Part shown: piece after piece, positions 27,228 through 36,426 of the stretch
Position numbering within the stretch: the stretch's first letter is position 1
Layout: each line of letters begins with the position of its first letter
Assembly: GCF_002364335.1 (NCBI RefSeq)
Contig: NZ_DEXW01000008.1
Span: forward strand, 1 to 54,432
Origin: Winogradskyella sp. UBA3174
GTDB lineage: Bacteria; Bacteroidota; Bacteroidia; Flavobacteriales; Flavobacteriaceae
Reading direction: 5' to 3'
DNA length: 54,432 bases
Made by a program: the position numbers and the translations under genes
The notes under the pieces: generated by a model
Databases searched by the model: none
Told to the model about the DNA's origin: nothing
The model's input: the letters and a program-made list of their open reading frames with translations, nothing else

Positions 27228-28259
27228 ATGTATAAATATGCTTGTATACTGCTTATTGCATGTCTTTTGCAATCCTGCAGTAAAGATTCTGAAGTTAATG
27301 ATGATAACACTATCATTCTTGAATTTAGCCCATCACCTATTGCATTAAACGAAATTGATGCTTCATTTGCTAATGATATAGCCTACGGTCCTGATGAAAG
27401 AAATACTTTTGATATTTTTATGCCAACTTCTGATGAGCCCACAGCTTTAGTTATCTACATTCATGGAGGTGGCTTTTTGGGAGGGGAAAAGGAAAATGCT
27501 TATGAGCCTCTTTGGAATGACAGCTGGGATGTGCCTAGTGAAATTAGGATATTATTAAGCCAAAATATTGCCTTTGCTTCTATCAATTACCGCTTATTGG
27601 CATTTGAAGGAGATCAAGAAGGAGTGCTCAAATCATTGAACGATAGCAAACGTTGTCTTCAATATATTCGTACAATTAGTAATGTGCTCAATATCGATTC
27701 AAATAATATTGTTCTTTGCGGTAGTTCTGCTGGAGCAGGTACTTCGCAATGGTTAGCTTTTTCAGATGATATGGCCGATCCAGATAACGAAGATCCCGTT
27801 TTGAGAGCATCTACAAGAGTTAAGGCTATAGCCGTAAAGGCAACTCAGGCTTCTTACGATTTACTGCGTTACGAAACAGATATCTTCTTAGAGTATGATT
27901 TTAGTTGGTTGTCTTATTTTCAGATCGATCCTAGTATGAAAGCGAGATTTATGTCTTTTTATGGGATTAATGAGCTCTATGAATTTAATTCAGATGACAT
28001 TACATCTTACAGACAAAAAATAGATATGTTGGCCATGTTAAGTGAGGATGATCCAGAATTTTGGGTGTCTAATCCTCAAAGTCCAACTGTAATGCCAACA
28101 CAATCAAATATATTAAACCATCATGGTTTTCATGCTAGAATATTAAAGCAATTTGGCGATAATGTAGGGGTCCCTAATGTGGTTTACTATGCTGATTACG
28201 ACGATCCGACTGGGGAGGGGTTTGTGGAGTTTATGATTAGAAAAACACAAGAAGACTAG
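27228..28259 (+). CDS. Alpha/beta-hydrolase (carboxylesterase-like) lipoprotein
   Basis: The 343-residue protein starts with a lipoprotein signal (LLIACLLQSCSK, lipidated Cys at 17). The hydrolase domain has the oxyanion-hole motif YIHGGGFLGG, the nucleophile elbow GSSAGAG and a late His in NHHGFHARIL. This is the hormone-sensitive-lipase/BD-FAE-type layout of esterases that act on short acyl or feruloyl esters. The substrate is unknown. It stands alone, with a 500-base gap upstream. Confidence 0.8.
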   Translation: MYKYACILLIACLLQSCSKDSEVNDDNTIILEFSPSPIALNEIDASFANDIAYGPDERNTFDIFMPTSDEPTALVIYIHGGGFLGGEKENAYEPLWNDSWDVPSEIRILLSQNIAFASINYRLLAFEGDQEGVLKSLNDSKRCLQYIRTISNVLNIDSNNIVLCGSSAGAGTSQWLAFSDDMADPDNEDPVLRASTRVKAIAVKATQASYDLLRYETDIFLEYDFSWLSYFQIDPSMKARFMSFYGINELYEFNSDDITSYRQKIDMLAMLSEDDPEFWVSNPQSPTVMPTQSNILNHHGFHARILKQFGDNVGVPNVVYYADYDDPTGEGFVEFMIRKTQED

Positions 28260-28390
28260 TTCTTTGCATGTTGTAATTTTTGCTACGCTGGATAGTAATC
28301 CAAGTTGTTTTCGTGTTTTATAGCTATCGCATTATAAAAACGAATTCAACAAATTCAAACTTAGTAGACGAACTAACTAAAAACTGAAAA

Positions 28391-28993
28391 CTAATACTGC
28401 AATCCATCATGTTTCCCAACTTCAAAACCATGTTTCCCAAGGTATTGGTCACCACTTTCAATCGCACTTTCTTCCATAGTTGTTCCCATAGAATCATTCC
28501 AACGGTTTAGATATCCAAACAATGAAATAACACCCAACATTTCAACAATTTCTCCTTCATCCCAATGGTCGTATAGGCGTTTTTTAATATCAGCATTCAC
28601 AGCATTGGGTAGTATAGAAGCTGCTAAACTAAAATCTAAAGCAGCACGTTCAGCATCAGAAAAGGCAGCATGTGTTCTGTATTCCCAAATATTATCTAAC
28701 TGCTCTTGTTCTGCACCATAACGTTCTGCAGCTCTAATTGCATGGGCTTGGCAATAACGACAACCAGTTGAGTTACTGCTTACCCAAGCAATCATACGTT
28801 TTAAGGCTGAAGTTACACGACCTTCATTAGCCATAACCGCCTTATTTAAATTAATAAACGCTTTAGATATAGCAGGTCTACGTTGCATAGTTAACACCGA
28901 ATTCGGACAAAACCCAAGGGTTTCATTAAAAAATTCTGCCAATTTTTTTGTTTCTAAATCGTGGTCTGCAGACAACGGAGTTACTAATGCCAT
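28391..28993 (-). CDS. Carboxymuconolactone decarboxylase / AhpD-like protein
   Basis: The 200-residue all-helical protein has the AhpD-type redox motif GCRYCQAHAIRAAERYG, with the CxxC and the His three residues after it. Family members are alkylhydroperoxidases or peroxidase-related proteins that use the Cys pair. The C-terminal 30 residues with MGTTMEES are an extension. It is divergent from the osmC-like gene, and both are thiol peroxidase-type proteins, which suggests a joint role in peroxide defence. Confidence 0.85.
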   Translation of the reverse strand: MALVTPLSADHDLETKKLAEFFNETLGFCPNSVLTMQRRPAISKAFINLNKAVMANEGRVTSALKRMIAWVSSNSTGCRYCQAHAIRAAERYGAEQEQLDNIWEYRTHAAFSDAERAALDFSLAASILPNAVNADIKKRLYDHWDEGEIVEMLGVISLFGYLNRWNDSMGTTMEESAIESGDQYLGKHGFEVGKHDGLQY

Positions 28994-29059
28994 AGTTGTT
29001 TTTTTAGTAGTATTTTTGAATGTACAAGATAATAGTTCTAACTTTTAAATTAAAAGAAA

Positions 29060-29488
29060 ATGGCTGATAAAATTACAACACACTGGCAAGGAGGATTAAC
29101 GTTTGAATCTGATAATCCTAGTGGTAAATCGGTAAAAATGGATACAAATATTGAAGGTCAGGACGAGCGTTTCGGACTGTCTCCAAAAGCCTTGATGTTA
29201 TCCTCTCTAGCAGGCTGCTCTGCATTAGATGTTATTTCTACCTTAGATAAAATGAAACATGGAATAGATGATTTTAAAATTGAAGTTTCAGGCGAATTAA
29301 CAGACGAACATCCAAGATATTATCATTCTGTTGTTGTAGACTATCACTTTTATGGTTCTGACTTAAGTAAGAAAAAATGCGAACGCGCAGTAGATTTATC
29401 GGTTGAAAAATATTGTGGTGTTATGGAAATGTTTAGACGTTTTGCAAAAGTTGAAACAAACATTTTTTATCATATAGCTACAAAATGA
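29060..29488 (+). CDS. OsmC/Ohr family protein
   Basis: The 142-residue protein has the OsmC-family Cys pair: the first in SSLAGCSALDV, the second in VEKYCGVMEM. These Cys form the peroxidatic pair that reduces organic hydroperoxides. The layout (GLSPKALMLSSLAGC) is the YhfA-like subgroup, whose substrate is less clear than that of Ohr. It is divergent from the AhpD-like gene, with a 66-base shared upstream region. Confidence 0.88.
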   Translation: MADKITTHWQGGLTFESDNPSGKSVKMDTNIEGQDERFGLSPKALMLSSLAGCSALDVISTLDKMKHGIDDFKIEVSGELTDEHPRYYHSVVVDYHFYGSDLSKKKCERAVDLSVEKYCGVMEMFRRFAKVETNIFYHIATK

Positions 29489-29514
29489 TAATTATTAACC
29501 AAACTCTTATTAAG

Positions 29515-29522
29515 TAGCTTTG
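29515..29522 (+). promoter_or_regulatory. Probable -7 promoter box of recJ
   Basis: TAGCTTTG is an exact TAnnTTTG match, 44 bases before the recJ start codon. Confidence 0.5.
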
Positions 29523-29566
29523 GAATTTATAATTTTAAAAATTGAGATTTATTTTCACAGAAAATC

Positions 29567-31258
29567 ATGCGTTGGACTCTAAAACCAAAACCAAAAGCTT
29601 CAAAAATTGAAGACTTAAAAAAATCACTTCAAGTAGATACTACGGTTGCAACACTATTATTACATAGAGGTATTGAAACGTATGAAGCTGCTAAAACGTT
29701 CTTTAGACCAAGCTTTGAAGATCTTCACGATCCATTTTTAATGAAAGATATGGATGTAGCCGTGGCACGAATAGAAAAAGCGATTGCTCAAGGTGAAAAC
29801 ATAATGGTTTACGGAGATTATGATGTAGATGGTACAACGTCTGTCGCATTAATGTCTTCCTATTTGATAACAAGAATAGAATCAGTTGCCACTTATATTC
29901 CAGACCGTTATGACGAAGGTTACGGTATTTCTTATAAAGGGATTGACTTTGCGCACGACAATGATTTTTCATTAATAATCGCATTAGATTGTGGTGTAAA
30001 AGCTATTGATAAAGTAGCTTATGCTAATGAAAAAGCTATTGATTTTATTATATGTGATCACCACAGGCCAGGAGATAAACTTCCAGATGCAGTTGCTATT
30101 TTAGATCCAAAACGAGACGATTGCAACTATCCTTTTAAAGAATTGTGTGGTTGTGGAGTTGGGTTTAAATTAATAACAGCATTAGCGTCAAACCAAGGTC
30201 AAACAGTTCAAGATTTAACAGAATATCTTGATTTGGTAGCCACAGCAATTGGAGCTGACATCGTTCCGATAGTAGATGAAAACAGAGCACTGGCTTATTT
30301 CGGATTACAGGTTATTAATACCAACCCCAGACCTGGAATGAAAGCTATTATTGCTGAGGTTAAAAAAGACGTACTCACCATTACAGACGTTGTTTTTATA
30401 ATTGCACCTAGAATTAATGCTGCTGGTAGAATGAAACATGGAAACCATGCAGTAACACTTCTAACAGAAACTGATTTTAATCTTGCAGCACAATATGCCG
30501 TGGATATAGATCAGTTTAATACAGACCGTCGTGAAACCGATAAACGAATTACAGAAGAAGCTTTAATTCAAATTGAAGAAAACAATGAGCAGGAAGGATT
30601 TACAACTGTAGTATATCGCGAAGATTGGCATAAAGGCGTCATCGGTATTGTCGCTTCACGATTAATAGAAACGTATTACAGACCAACACTGGTATTTACA
30701 AAGAGTGGAGACAAATTAGCAGCTTCGGCACGTTCTGTTTCGGGCTTTGATGTTTATAATGCTTTAGAAGCGTGTTCTGAATATATCGAACAATTTGGAG
30801 GACATAAATATGCAGCTGGTTTAACAATGCGACCTGAAAACTACGAAGCCTTTAAAGCAAAATTTGAAAGTGTAGTTAAAGAAACCATTGACCCAAAATT
30901 ATTGATGCGTGAGTTAAAAATTGATTCAGAAATAGAATTAGGCCAAATCAATGATAAATTAATGCGAATTCTAAAACAATTTGCACCCTTTGGACCAGGT
31001 AACTTATCACCAACGTTTATGACGCAAAATATAAAAGATACTGGCTATGGCAAATGTGTTGGTGAAGACGATAATCACATAAGACTTACAGTAACACAAT
31101 CTTTTAATGACAAAATCGTCTGTATTGGTTTTGGCTTAGGTGATAAAATAGACATCATTAAAAATAAAAAACTATTTAGCGCGGCATATTCTATTGATGA
31201 AAATCATTGGAACGGTAATGTGAGTTTACAGTTAAAATTGAAGGATATTAAAGAATAA
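29567..31258 (+). CDS. recJ: Single-stranded-DNA-specific exonuclease RecJ
   Basis: The 563-residue DHH-family enzyme degrades single-stranded DNA 5' to 3' in recombination and mismatch repair. Visible motifs are VYGDYDVDGTTS (motif I), CDHHRPGD (DHH motif), the motif-IV region GRMKHG and the DHHA1 domain (AASARSVSGFDVYNAL, GGHKYAAGLTM). The C-terminal OB-fold starts near residue 450. The length matches bacterial RecJ. It follows the osmC-like gene but has its own promoter-like box. Confidence 0.96.
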   Translation: MRWTLKPKPKASKIEDLKKSLQVDTTVATLLLHRGIETYEAAKTFFRPSFEDLHDPFLMKDMDVAVARIEKAIAQGENIMVYGDYDVDGTTSVALMSSYLITRIESVATYIPDRYDEGYGISYKGIDFAHDNDFSLIIALDCGVKAIDKVAYANEKAIDFIICDHHRPGDKLPDAVAILDPKRDDCNYPFKELCGCGVGFKLITALASNQGQTVQDLTEYLDLVATAIGADIVPIVDENRALAYFGLQVINTNPRPGMKAIIAEVKKDVLTITDVVFIIAPRINAAGRMKHGNHAVTLLTETDFNLAAQYAVDIDQFNTDRRETDKRITEEALIQIEENNEQEGFTTVVYREDWHKGVIGIVASRLIETYYRPTLVFTKSGDKLAASARSVSGFDVYNALEACSEYIEQFGGHKYAAGLTMRPENYEAFKAKFESVVKETIDPKLLMRELKIDSEIELGQINDKLMRILKQFAPFGPGNLSPTFMTQNIKDTGYGKCVGEDDNHIRLTVTQSFNDKIVCIGFGLGDKIDIIKNKKLFSAAYSIDENHWNGNVSLQLKLKDIKE

Positions 31259-31284
31259 AAATTAGAACACTTCGTTGATTATAC

Positions 31285-32389
31285 ATGAAACAATTAATCC
31301 TTATTCTCTTCTTTTCCCTAAGTCATTTTTTGAATAGTCAAAATCTAGTTCTCAATCCAAGTTTTGAGGAGAACTCGTCATATAAATGTATAGTGATTTT
31401 AGGTGATTTTAATCGTTCGATAACGGATTGGTCCACACCAAATTATGGGTCTACTGATTTTTTTGATTCTTGCAGTATCGACATGGGAATTAAAAACTAT
31501 AATGGTTTTCAGAAACCAAAAACAGGCACCTCTTATGCAGGTATGTATTTTTATACAGACAAAAATTACAGAGAGTATGTACAAGGTCAACTGTCTAAAA
31601 TATTAGTTGCAGGAAGGACATATCGCATGAAATTTTATCTAAGTCTTGCAGACAAATCTTCTTACGCCTTAAAAGATATTCAAGTTTTAATTACTGAGGA
31701 AAAATTGAAACCGTGTCATGGTTCTAATAATTGTGAAAAAGCGATTAAGCCATCAAAAGCTACTCAAGGTAAGTTTAAGATGTTTTCTAATTCAAAAGAG
31801 ATTTACTTTTCTGAAAAAGAAACATGGATGGAGTATATCTTTTGAATTTACAGCCGAAGGTTATGAAAATTACTTTTCAATCGGAAATTTTTATAGAAAC
31901 CCTAAAACTAAAAAACAAAAAGTACTTTCTAGCAGTCCATTTTTATTTTCATATTATTACATCGATGCTGTTTCCATAAAGTCACTAGAAAAAGAGAAAT
32001 CTAAAGATATAATTGAAGTACAAAACGATTCGGTTATTAAGACGAACGAAGTTTATACGTTTAAGAATGTGCTATTCAATTTTGATAAAGCGGAATTGTT
32101 AGATATTTCAAAGAAAGAGCTTAAAGAACTGTTTGTCCATCTCAGAGAAAACCCAAATTTGAGTATTGAAATCTACGGACATACAGACAACGTTGGCTTA
32201 GGTTCTAGAAATAAAGAATTATCGGAACAACGCGCAAAAGCTGTTGCAGATTATCTAATTTCGCAAGGCTTAAATAGGTCTAGAGTTGAGTCTTTTGGGT
32301 TTGGAAGTTCTAAGCCTGTTTCTGATAATGAAACGGAAGAAGGAAGACAATTAAATAGACGTGTTGAGTTTAAATTGACAAAAAACTAA
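31285..32389 (+). pseudogene. OmpA-family protein gene with a frameshift
   Basis: The first frame (31285-31845) gives a signal peptide (LILFFSLSHFLNSQ) and a beta-rich domain starting LVLNPSFEENS, and stops at TGA 31843-31845. The second frame carries on at once with EFTAEGYENY, a linker, and a full OmpA peptidoglycan-binding domain (YGHTDNVG, LSEQRAKAV, NRRVEFKL) to 32389. Removing one T from the TTTT at 31840-31843 restores a single protein of about 367 residues. It is either a recent single-base mutation or a sequencing error. The intact protein would be an outer-membrane or periplasmic cell-wall anchor. Confidence 0.85.
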
Positions 32390-32403
32390 AATAAAAATAT
32401 TTG

Positions 32404-32493
32404 TTATTTTAGAATTTAACAAAAAACTAAAATAAGAATTACTCTTATTTTAGTTTTTCTTATTTTTGTAAAATAAGAAACATTCTTATTTTA
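32404..32493. promoter_or_regulatory. Array of palindromic TTCTTATTTTA-like sites before the Fic gene
   Basis: Six copies of TTCTTATTTTA or its complement, exact or near-exact, fill this stretch. Two perfect dyads form: a 16-base arm pair at 32422-32437 and 32443-32458, and an 11-base arm pair (TAAAATAAGAA at 32469-32479, its complement at 32483-32493) with a 3-base spacer. A TATTTTTG box (TAnnTTTG) sits at 32461-32468, so the second dyad covers the expected transcription start. The 16-base hairpin lacks GC pairs and is a poor terminator. Repressor sites fit better. Confidence 0.6.
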
Positions 32494-32498
32494 AGATT

Positions 32499-33632
32499 AT
32501 GAAAAACTTTACATCAGGACATTTTGTAAATCAAGGCCATTATAAAAGTTTTGAACCTAATTCGATTAATAAGGAATGGGAAATTTTTGATATGCAAATA
32601 CTTACTTTATTAAGTAAGGCAGATAGGCATTTAGGCCGATTAGATATGTACTCTGAATATGTAAATATAGATTTATTCGTGAGCATGCATATTGCTAAGG
32701 AAGCTACACAATCATCTAAGATTGAGGGTACACAAACAAATATGGAAGATGTTTTTTTGGATAAAGAAGACGTTGTCATAGAAAAGAGAAATGACTGGGA
32801 AGAAGTACAAAATTATATCTCAGCGATGAACGAAGCTGTAAATATGCTGCATAGTTTACCTTTTTCTTCAAGACTAGTAAAACAGACGCATAAGATACTA
32901 TTACAAGGGGTAAGAGGAGAGCATAAATTACCGGGTGATTATAGAAAAAGCCAGAATTGGATAGGTGGAGCTTCAATAAACGATGCAGTCTTTGTTCCAC
33001 CTAATTACAATTCAGTGAATGATTTAATGTCTGATATCGAAAAGTTTGCAAATGATGAATTGAATCCTTTACCAGATTTACTAAAAATTGCGATAATACA
33101 TTATCAGTTTGAAACGATACATCCTTTTTTAGACGGTAACGGCAGAGTTGGTCGATTATTAATAACATTATACTTAGTTAGTAAAGGTATTTTAAAACAA
33201 CCTATACTGTATTTGTCTGATTTTTTTGAAAGACATACAAGTCTTTATTATGATAATCTAATGCGTGTAAGAACCCATAACGATTTATCGCAATGGTTAA
33301 AGTTTTTCTTAACAGGTATTATTGAAACAGCACAGAAAGGAGTAAAAACTTTTGATGCAATTTTACGACTGCAAAAGTCAATTGATGAAAAGATGAAAAG
33401 TTTAAAGGGTAGAAGTTCAGATGCAAAATTAATTATTTATTATTTGTTTACAAAACCCATTATAAATGCAGCAACTGTAACTAAGGTGATTAACAAATCA
33501 CCAGCGTCAGCTTATAAGTTATTGAAATCTTTGGAAGATTTAGAAATCATCAAAGAAATAACAGGTGCTGAAAGAGGTCGCTTATATATGTTTACAGACT
33601 ATCTAGATTTATTCACGAGTAAAGATGTCTAA
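32499..33632 (+). CDS. Fic-family AMP-transferase with N-terminal inhibitory motif and C-terminal winged helix
   Basis: The 377-residue protein has the complete Fic active site HPFLDGNGRVGR (H208 to R219) and an upstream inhibitory motif SSKIEG (S72, E76, G77), the class II arrangement in which E76 blocks ATP. Fic enzymes transfer AMP to target hydroxyl side chains. The last 80 residues (YLFTKPIINAATVTKVINKSPASAYKLLKSLEDLEIIKE) look like a winged helix. That, with the palindromes upstream, suggests DNA binding and autoregulation. The target is unknown. The MFS gene overlaps its 3' end by 8 bases. Confidence 0.9.
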   Translation: MKNFTSGHFVNQGHYKSFEPNSINKEWEIFDMQILTLLSKADRHLGRLDMYSEYVNIDLFVSMHIAKEATQSSKIEGTQTNMEDVFLDKEDVVIEKRNDWEEVQNYISAMNEAVNMLHSLPFSSRLVKQTHKILLQGVRGEHKLPGDYRKSQNWIGGASINDAVFVPPNYNSVNDLMSDIEKFANDELNPLPDLLKIAIIHYQFETIHPFLDGNGRVGRLLITLYLVSKGILKQPILYLSDFFERHTSLYYDNLMRVRTHNDLSQWLKFFLTGIIETAQKGVKTFDAILRLQKSIDEKMKSLKGRSSDAKLIIYYLFTKPIINAATVTKVINKSPASAYKLLKSLEDLEIIKEITGAERGRLYMFTDYLDLFTSKDV

Positions 33633-34899
33633 AATAAAAAACGATCCATACGCAGCATTACGAATCAAAGAATTCAATATTTTCTTATTGGTGCGCTTTG
33701 CATTAATTTTTGGGTGGTCTATGCAATTTATAGTTATAGAATGGCAGGTTTATGCTCTAACTAAAGATCCTTTGTCACTAGGAATTATTGGATTAATGGA
33801 AATCATACCTGCTTTAGGAATGGCTTTATTCGCTGGCCATATAGTAGATCAGCGGGAAAAGCGGAATCTCTTGGCGATTTGTATTGCGGCATTTTCACTT
33901 ATAAGTTTTGGGTTATTTTGGATCACCTCTGACGCTGTTGAAGAGTCTTGGTCCAAGACTACTATTCTATATGCGATATATGGCTTGGTATTTTTTGGTG
34001 GTTTTTTACGTTCGTTTTTTGGTCCAACCATATTTTCGTTAGTCGCATTAATTGTACCTAAAAAGATTTATCCAAATGCTGCAACTTGGAACAGTTCTAC
34101 GTGGCAAATGGCTCGCGTCTTAGGTGTTGGTTTTGCAGGCTTTTCTATTAGTTGGATTGGTGTGCACTGGTCTTTATGTATCGTTTTTGGGCTGGTTATG
34201 TTTTCGCTACTCGTTTTATTTAAAATTGAAAAGAAACCGATTCTTAACCCTAATATTGGTGAGCCCATGGTTAAAAGTCTTAAAGAAGGTGTGAATTTTG
34301 TATTTAAAACTAAGGCTGTTTTAGGGGCTTTAACCTTAGACATGGTCTCAGTATTATTTGGTGGTGCCGTGGCTTTATTAGCTATTTTTGCGCAGGATAT
34401 TCTAAAAGTTGGCCCTCAAGGTTTTGGTATTTTAGTTGCAGCACCTTCAGTAGGAGCATTTTTAACCATGTTGATAACGGCCTATATTCCGATTAGTAAA
34501 AATGCGGGGATGAAATTACTTTTTGCCATTTTTGGTTTTGGGGTGTGCATTATTGTATTTGGATTATCATCTACTTTCTGGATTTCTGTGGTTGCTTTAT
34601 TCTTTAGTGGAGTGACTGACGGAGTCTCAATGGTGATAAGACAGACGATACTTCAATTAAAAACACCAGATCATATGCGAGGTCGTGTGTCTTCTGTAAA
34701 CTCTATGTTCGTTGGGTCCTCAAATGAGTTGGGTGCTTTTGAAAGCGGTGTAACTGCAAAATTAATGGGAACAGCAACAGCAGTTGTTTTTGGAGGAACG
34801 ATGACATTAATAACCGTAGTTACTACAGCATTGGTTTCACCTACATTTAGAAAATTAGACTTAACAAAAGATATTGAGGCGCACGAGGCAGAAGAGTAG
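33625..34899 (+). CDS. MFS transporter (EntS-like, MFS_3 type)
   Basis: The 424-residue protein has 12 predicted membrane helices and the MFS loop-2/3 motif AGHIVDQREKRNLL. Helix 10-11 shows GVTDGVSMVIRQTILQLKTPDHMRGRVSSVNSM, typical of the EntS/MefA-type exporters. Such proteins export small molecules such as siderophores or macrolides; the substrate is not evident. The 8-base overlap with the Fic gene implies a shared transcript and translational coupling. Confidence 0.87.
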   Translation: MSKIKNDPYAALRIKEFNIFLLVRFALIFGWSMQFIVIEWQVYALTKDPLSLGIIGLMEIIPALGMALFAGHIVDQREKRNLLAICIAAFSLISFGLFWITSDAVEESWSKTTILYAIYGLVFFGGFLRSFFGPTIFSLVALIVPKKIYPNAATWNSSTWQMARVLGVGFAGFSISWIGVHWSLCIVFGLVMFSLLVLFKIEKKPILNPNIGEPMVKSLKEGVNFVFKTKAVLGALTLDMVSVLFGGAVALLAIFAQDILKVGPQGFGILVAAPSVGAFLTMLITAYIPISKNAGMKLLFAIFGFGVCIIVFGLSSTFWISVVALFFSGVTDGVSMVIRQTILQLKTPDHMRGRVSSVNSMFVGSSNELGAFESGVTAKLMGTATAVVFGGTMTLITVVTTALVSPTFRKLDLTKDIEAHEAEE

Positions 34900-34903
34900 G
34901 GAT

Positions 34904-35674
34904 TTAATATCTTTTCAATTCAAAATTTTCACCATCAAAAACACCATAGGTATAATACTGAATCCAATCACCTAAATTGATATACATAGACGTTTCATTC
35001 AATTTAATTTCTAATGGTAAATGCCGGTGACCAAAGACAAAGAAGTCGCGGTGTTTGTCTTCAAGCTTTTTCCTACTATAAACGGCTAGCCATTCATTCT
35101 CTTCCCCTAAAAATGTAGCATCATCATTACCAGAAATCATTTTGTTTTTAACAGAGAAGTACTGTGCAATTCGCATGCCTATATCAGGATGTCCCCATTT
35201 AAATAACCACTTAAAAAAAGGGCTTATAAAAACCTTTTTCATGCGTTTATAACCTTTGTCACCAGGACCTAATCCGTCTCCATGGCCAATAAAAAAAGAG
35301 TATTTATTAAATGTAAACTCATGAGGTTTGTGATATACAGGAATTCCTAGTTCTTCTTCAAAATAACCATTCATCCATAAATCGTGGTTTCCAACAAAGT
35401 AGTGGATTGGAATACCAGAATCACTGATTTCCGCCAATTTCCCGAGCGTTCTTGTAAATCCTTTTGGGACTACGGTTTTGTATTCAAACCAAAAATCGAA
35501 TAAATCTCCAAGTAAAAAAATTGCTGCTGCATCGTGTTTTATTTCATCTAACCAGGCTACAAATTTTTTCTCACGAGGTCGGGAAGCTTCCATAGTTGGC
35601 GCTCCCAAATGATTATCTGATGCGAAGTAGATTTTTTTGCCTTCAGCAATAGTTATGTGGTTAGTTTTAGTCAT
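34904..35674 (-). CDS. lpxH: UDP-2,3-diacylglucosamine diphosphatase
   Basis: The 256-residue calcineurin-fold phosphoesterase hydrolyses UDP-2,3-diacylglucosamine to lipid X in lipid A synthesis. The metal-binding motifs are in order: FASDNHLG, GDLFDFW, GNHDLW, GHGDGLGPGD and GHRHLP. I start at the ATG at 35674 (MTKTNHITI), which overlaps the 3' end of queD by 8 bases. The longer frame to 35698 lies inside queD and is unlikely. Coupling with queD looks like gene packing, not a shared pathway. Confidence 0.88.
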   Translation of the reverse strand: MTKTNHITIAEGKKIYFASDNHLGAPTMEASRPREKKFVAWLDEIKHDAAAIFLLGDLFDFWFEYKTVVPKGFTRTLGKLAEISDSGIPIHYFVGNHDLWMNGYFEEELGIPVYHKPHEFTFNKYSFFIGHGDGLGPGDKGYKRMKKVFISPFFKWLFKWGHPDIGMRIAQYFSVKNKMISGNDDATFLGEENEWLAVYSRKKLEDKHRDFFVFGHRHLPLEIKLNETSMYINLGDWIQYYTYGVFDGENFELKRY

Positions 35675-36119
35675 TATCTGAAGCAAACCATTCTGCAAAA
35701 CTCGTCGCAGTTTCTTGAAGTTTTAATGAATGGAGTTTTATACCTTTTGGTAAACGTTGTTTAATTTTTGTTGAAAAATCAATCACCATCATTTCACTTG
35801 TTGGCTGGTAGTCAACTAGTAAAACATTGTGGTCCCTATCTGCGAGTTCTTTTGCTAACTCTACATGAGGTGTATTTTTATTAAATACTGTAGCGTGGTC
35901 AAAGACATCAACAATTTCTTCTTTTACAATTTTCTTTAAATCGGTAAAATCAATCACCATTCCAAATTTTACATTGGTATTATCAGAAATAGGTGTACCA
36001 ATTACAGTAACGTCTAAACGGTAGCTATGTCCATGCACATTTTTACATTTTCCGTCATAACCATAAAGGGCATGACCTGTCTCAAAAGAGAACTGTTTTG
36101 TAATACGTATGTTACTCAT
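35667..36119 (-). CDS. queD: 6-carboxytetrahydropterin synthase (QueD/PTPS family)
   Basis: The 150-residue protein has the zinc-binding His residues in FETGHALYGYDG and NVHGHSYRLDV, plus FDHATVFN and a late LHSLKLQETATSFAEW with the substrate Glu. It converts dihydroneopterin triphosphate to 6-carboxytetrahydropterin in queuosine precursor synthesis; the PTPS branch is possible but less usual in bacteria. Its start codon overlaps the stop of a small membrane-protein gene (TAATG), so it seems coupled to that gene. Confidence 0.9.
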   Translation of the reverse strand: MSNIRITKQFSFETGHALYGYDGKCKNVHGHSYRLDVTVIGTPISDNTNVKFGMVIDFTDLKKIVKEEIVDVFDHATVFNKNTPHVELAKELADRDHNVLLVDYQPTSEMMVIDFSTKIKQRLPKGIKLHSLKLQETATSFAEWFASDND

Positions 36120-36217
36120 TATCTTCTTTTGTTTCGGTTATAGAAATACACGATGACCAGAACAATTCCTAATATTAGAAATAATCCATTTCCACCTAAA
36201 AAACCAAGTATATCCAT
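36119..36217 (-). CDS. Small membrane protein, 32 residues
   Basis: The frame encodes MDILGFLGGNGLFLILGIVL and then VIVYFYNRNKRR: a glycine-rich start, one hydrophobic helix and a basic tail. Its stop codon shares a base with the queD start (TAATG), and it starts one base after the stop codon of the upstream small gene. The tight junctions on both sides and the positive-inside layout argue that it is translated. I know no function for it. Confidence 0.6.
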   Translation of the reverse strand: MDILGFLGGNGLFLILGIVLVIVYFYNRNKRR

Positions 36218-36218
36218 G

Positions 36219-36395
36219 TTATTCGTCTTTTATTCTATTCTTATTATATCTGTAAATTACAAAGGCAATAATAACTAGAATTACAAAAGGTAAGAAAGCA
36301 CCAATAAAAAGACCCACTTCGTAACTGTCGTCTGGTGCTTCGGCTAATTTTTTATTAATATCAACCTCTTGTAATATTATAATTAATTGGTTCAT
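36219..36395 (-). CDS. Small membrane protein, 58 residues
   Basis: The protein starts MNQLIIILQEVDINKKLAEA, has a short acidic linker (PDDSYEVG) and one long membrane helix (LFIGAFLPFVILVIIAFVIY), then ends in a charged tail (NKNRIKDE). The first of three tightly spaced genes ending with queD, it starts about 30 bases after the MATE stop region on the opposite side. The family is unknown to me, but composition and junctions support a real gene. Confidence 0.62.
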   Translation of the reverse strand: MNQLIIILQEVDINKKLAEAPDDSYEVGLFIGAFLPFVILVIIAFVIYRYNKNRIKDE

Positions 36396-36426
36396 TTATA
36401 ATTATAGATTCATTTATTAATCAAAT

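Noticed and set aside
32422..32458. 16-base inverted repeat as the terminator of the OmpA-family gene
   Set aside because: Its arms are almost all A/T, and its half-sites recur four more times around the Fic promoter, which fits operators better. A minor terminator role cannot be excluded.
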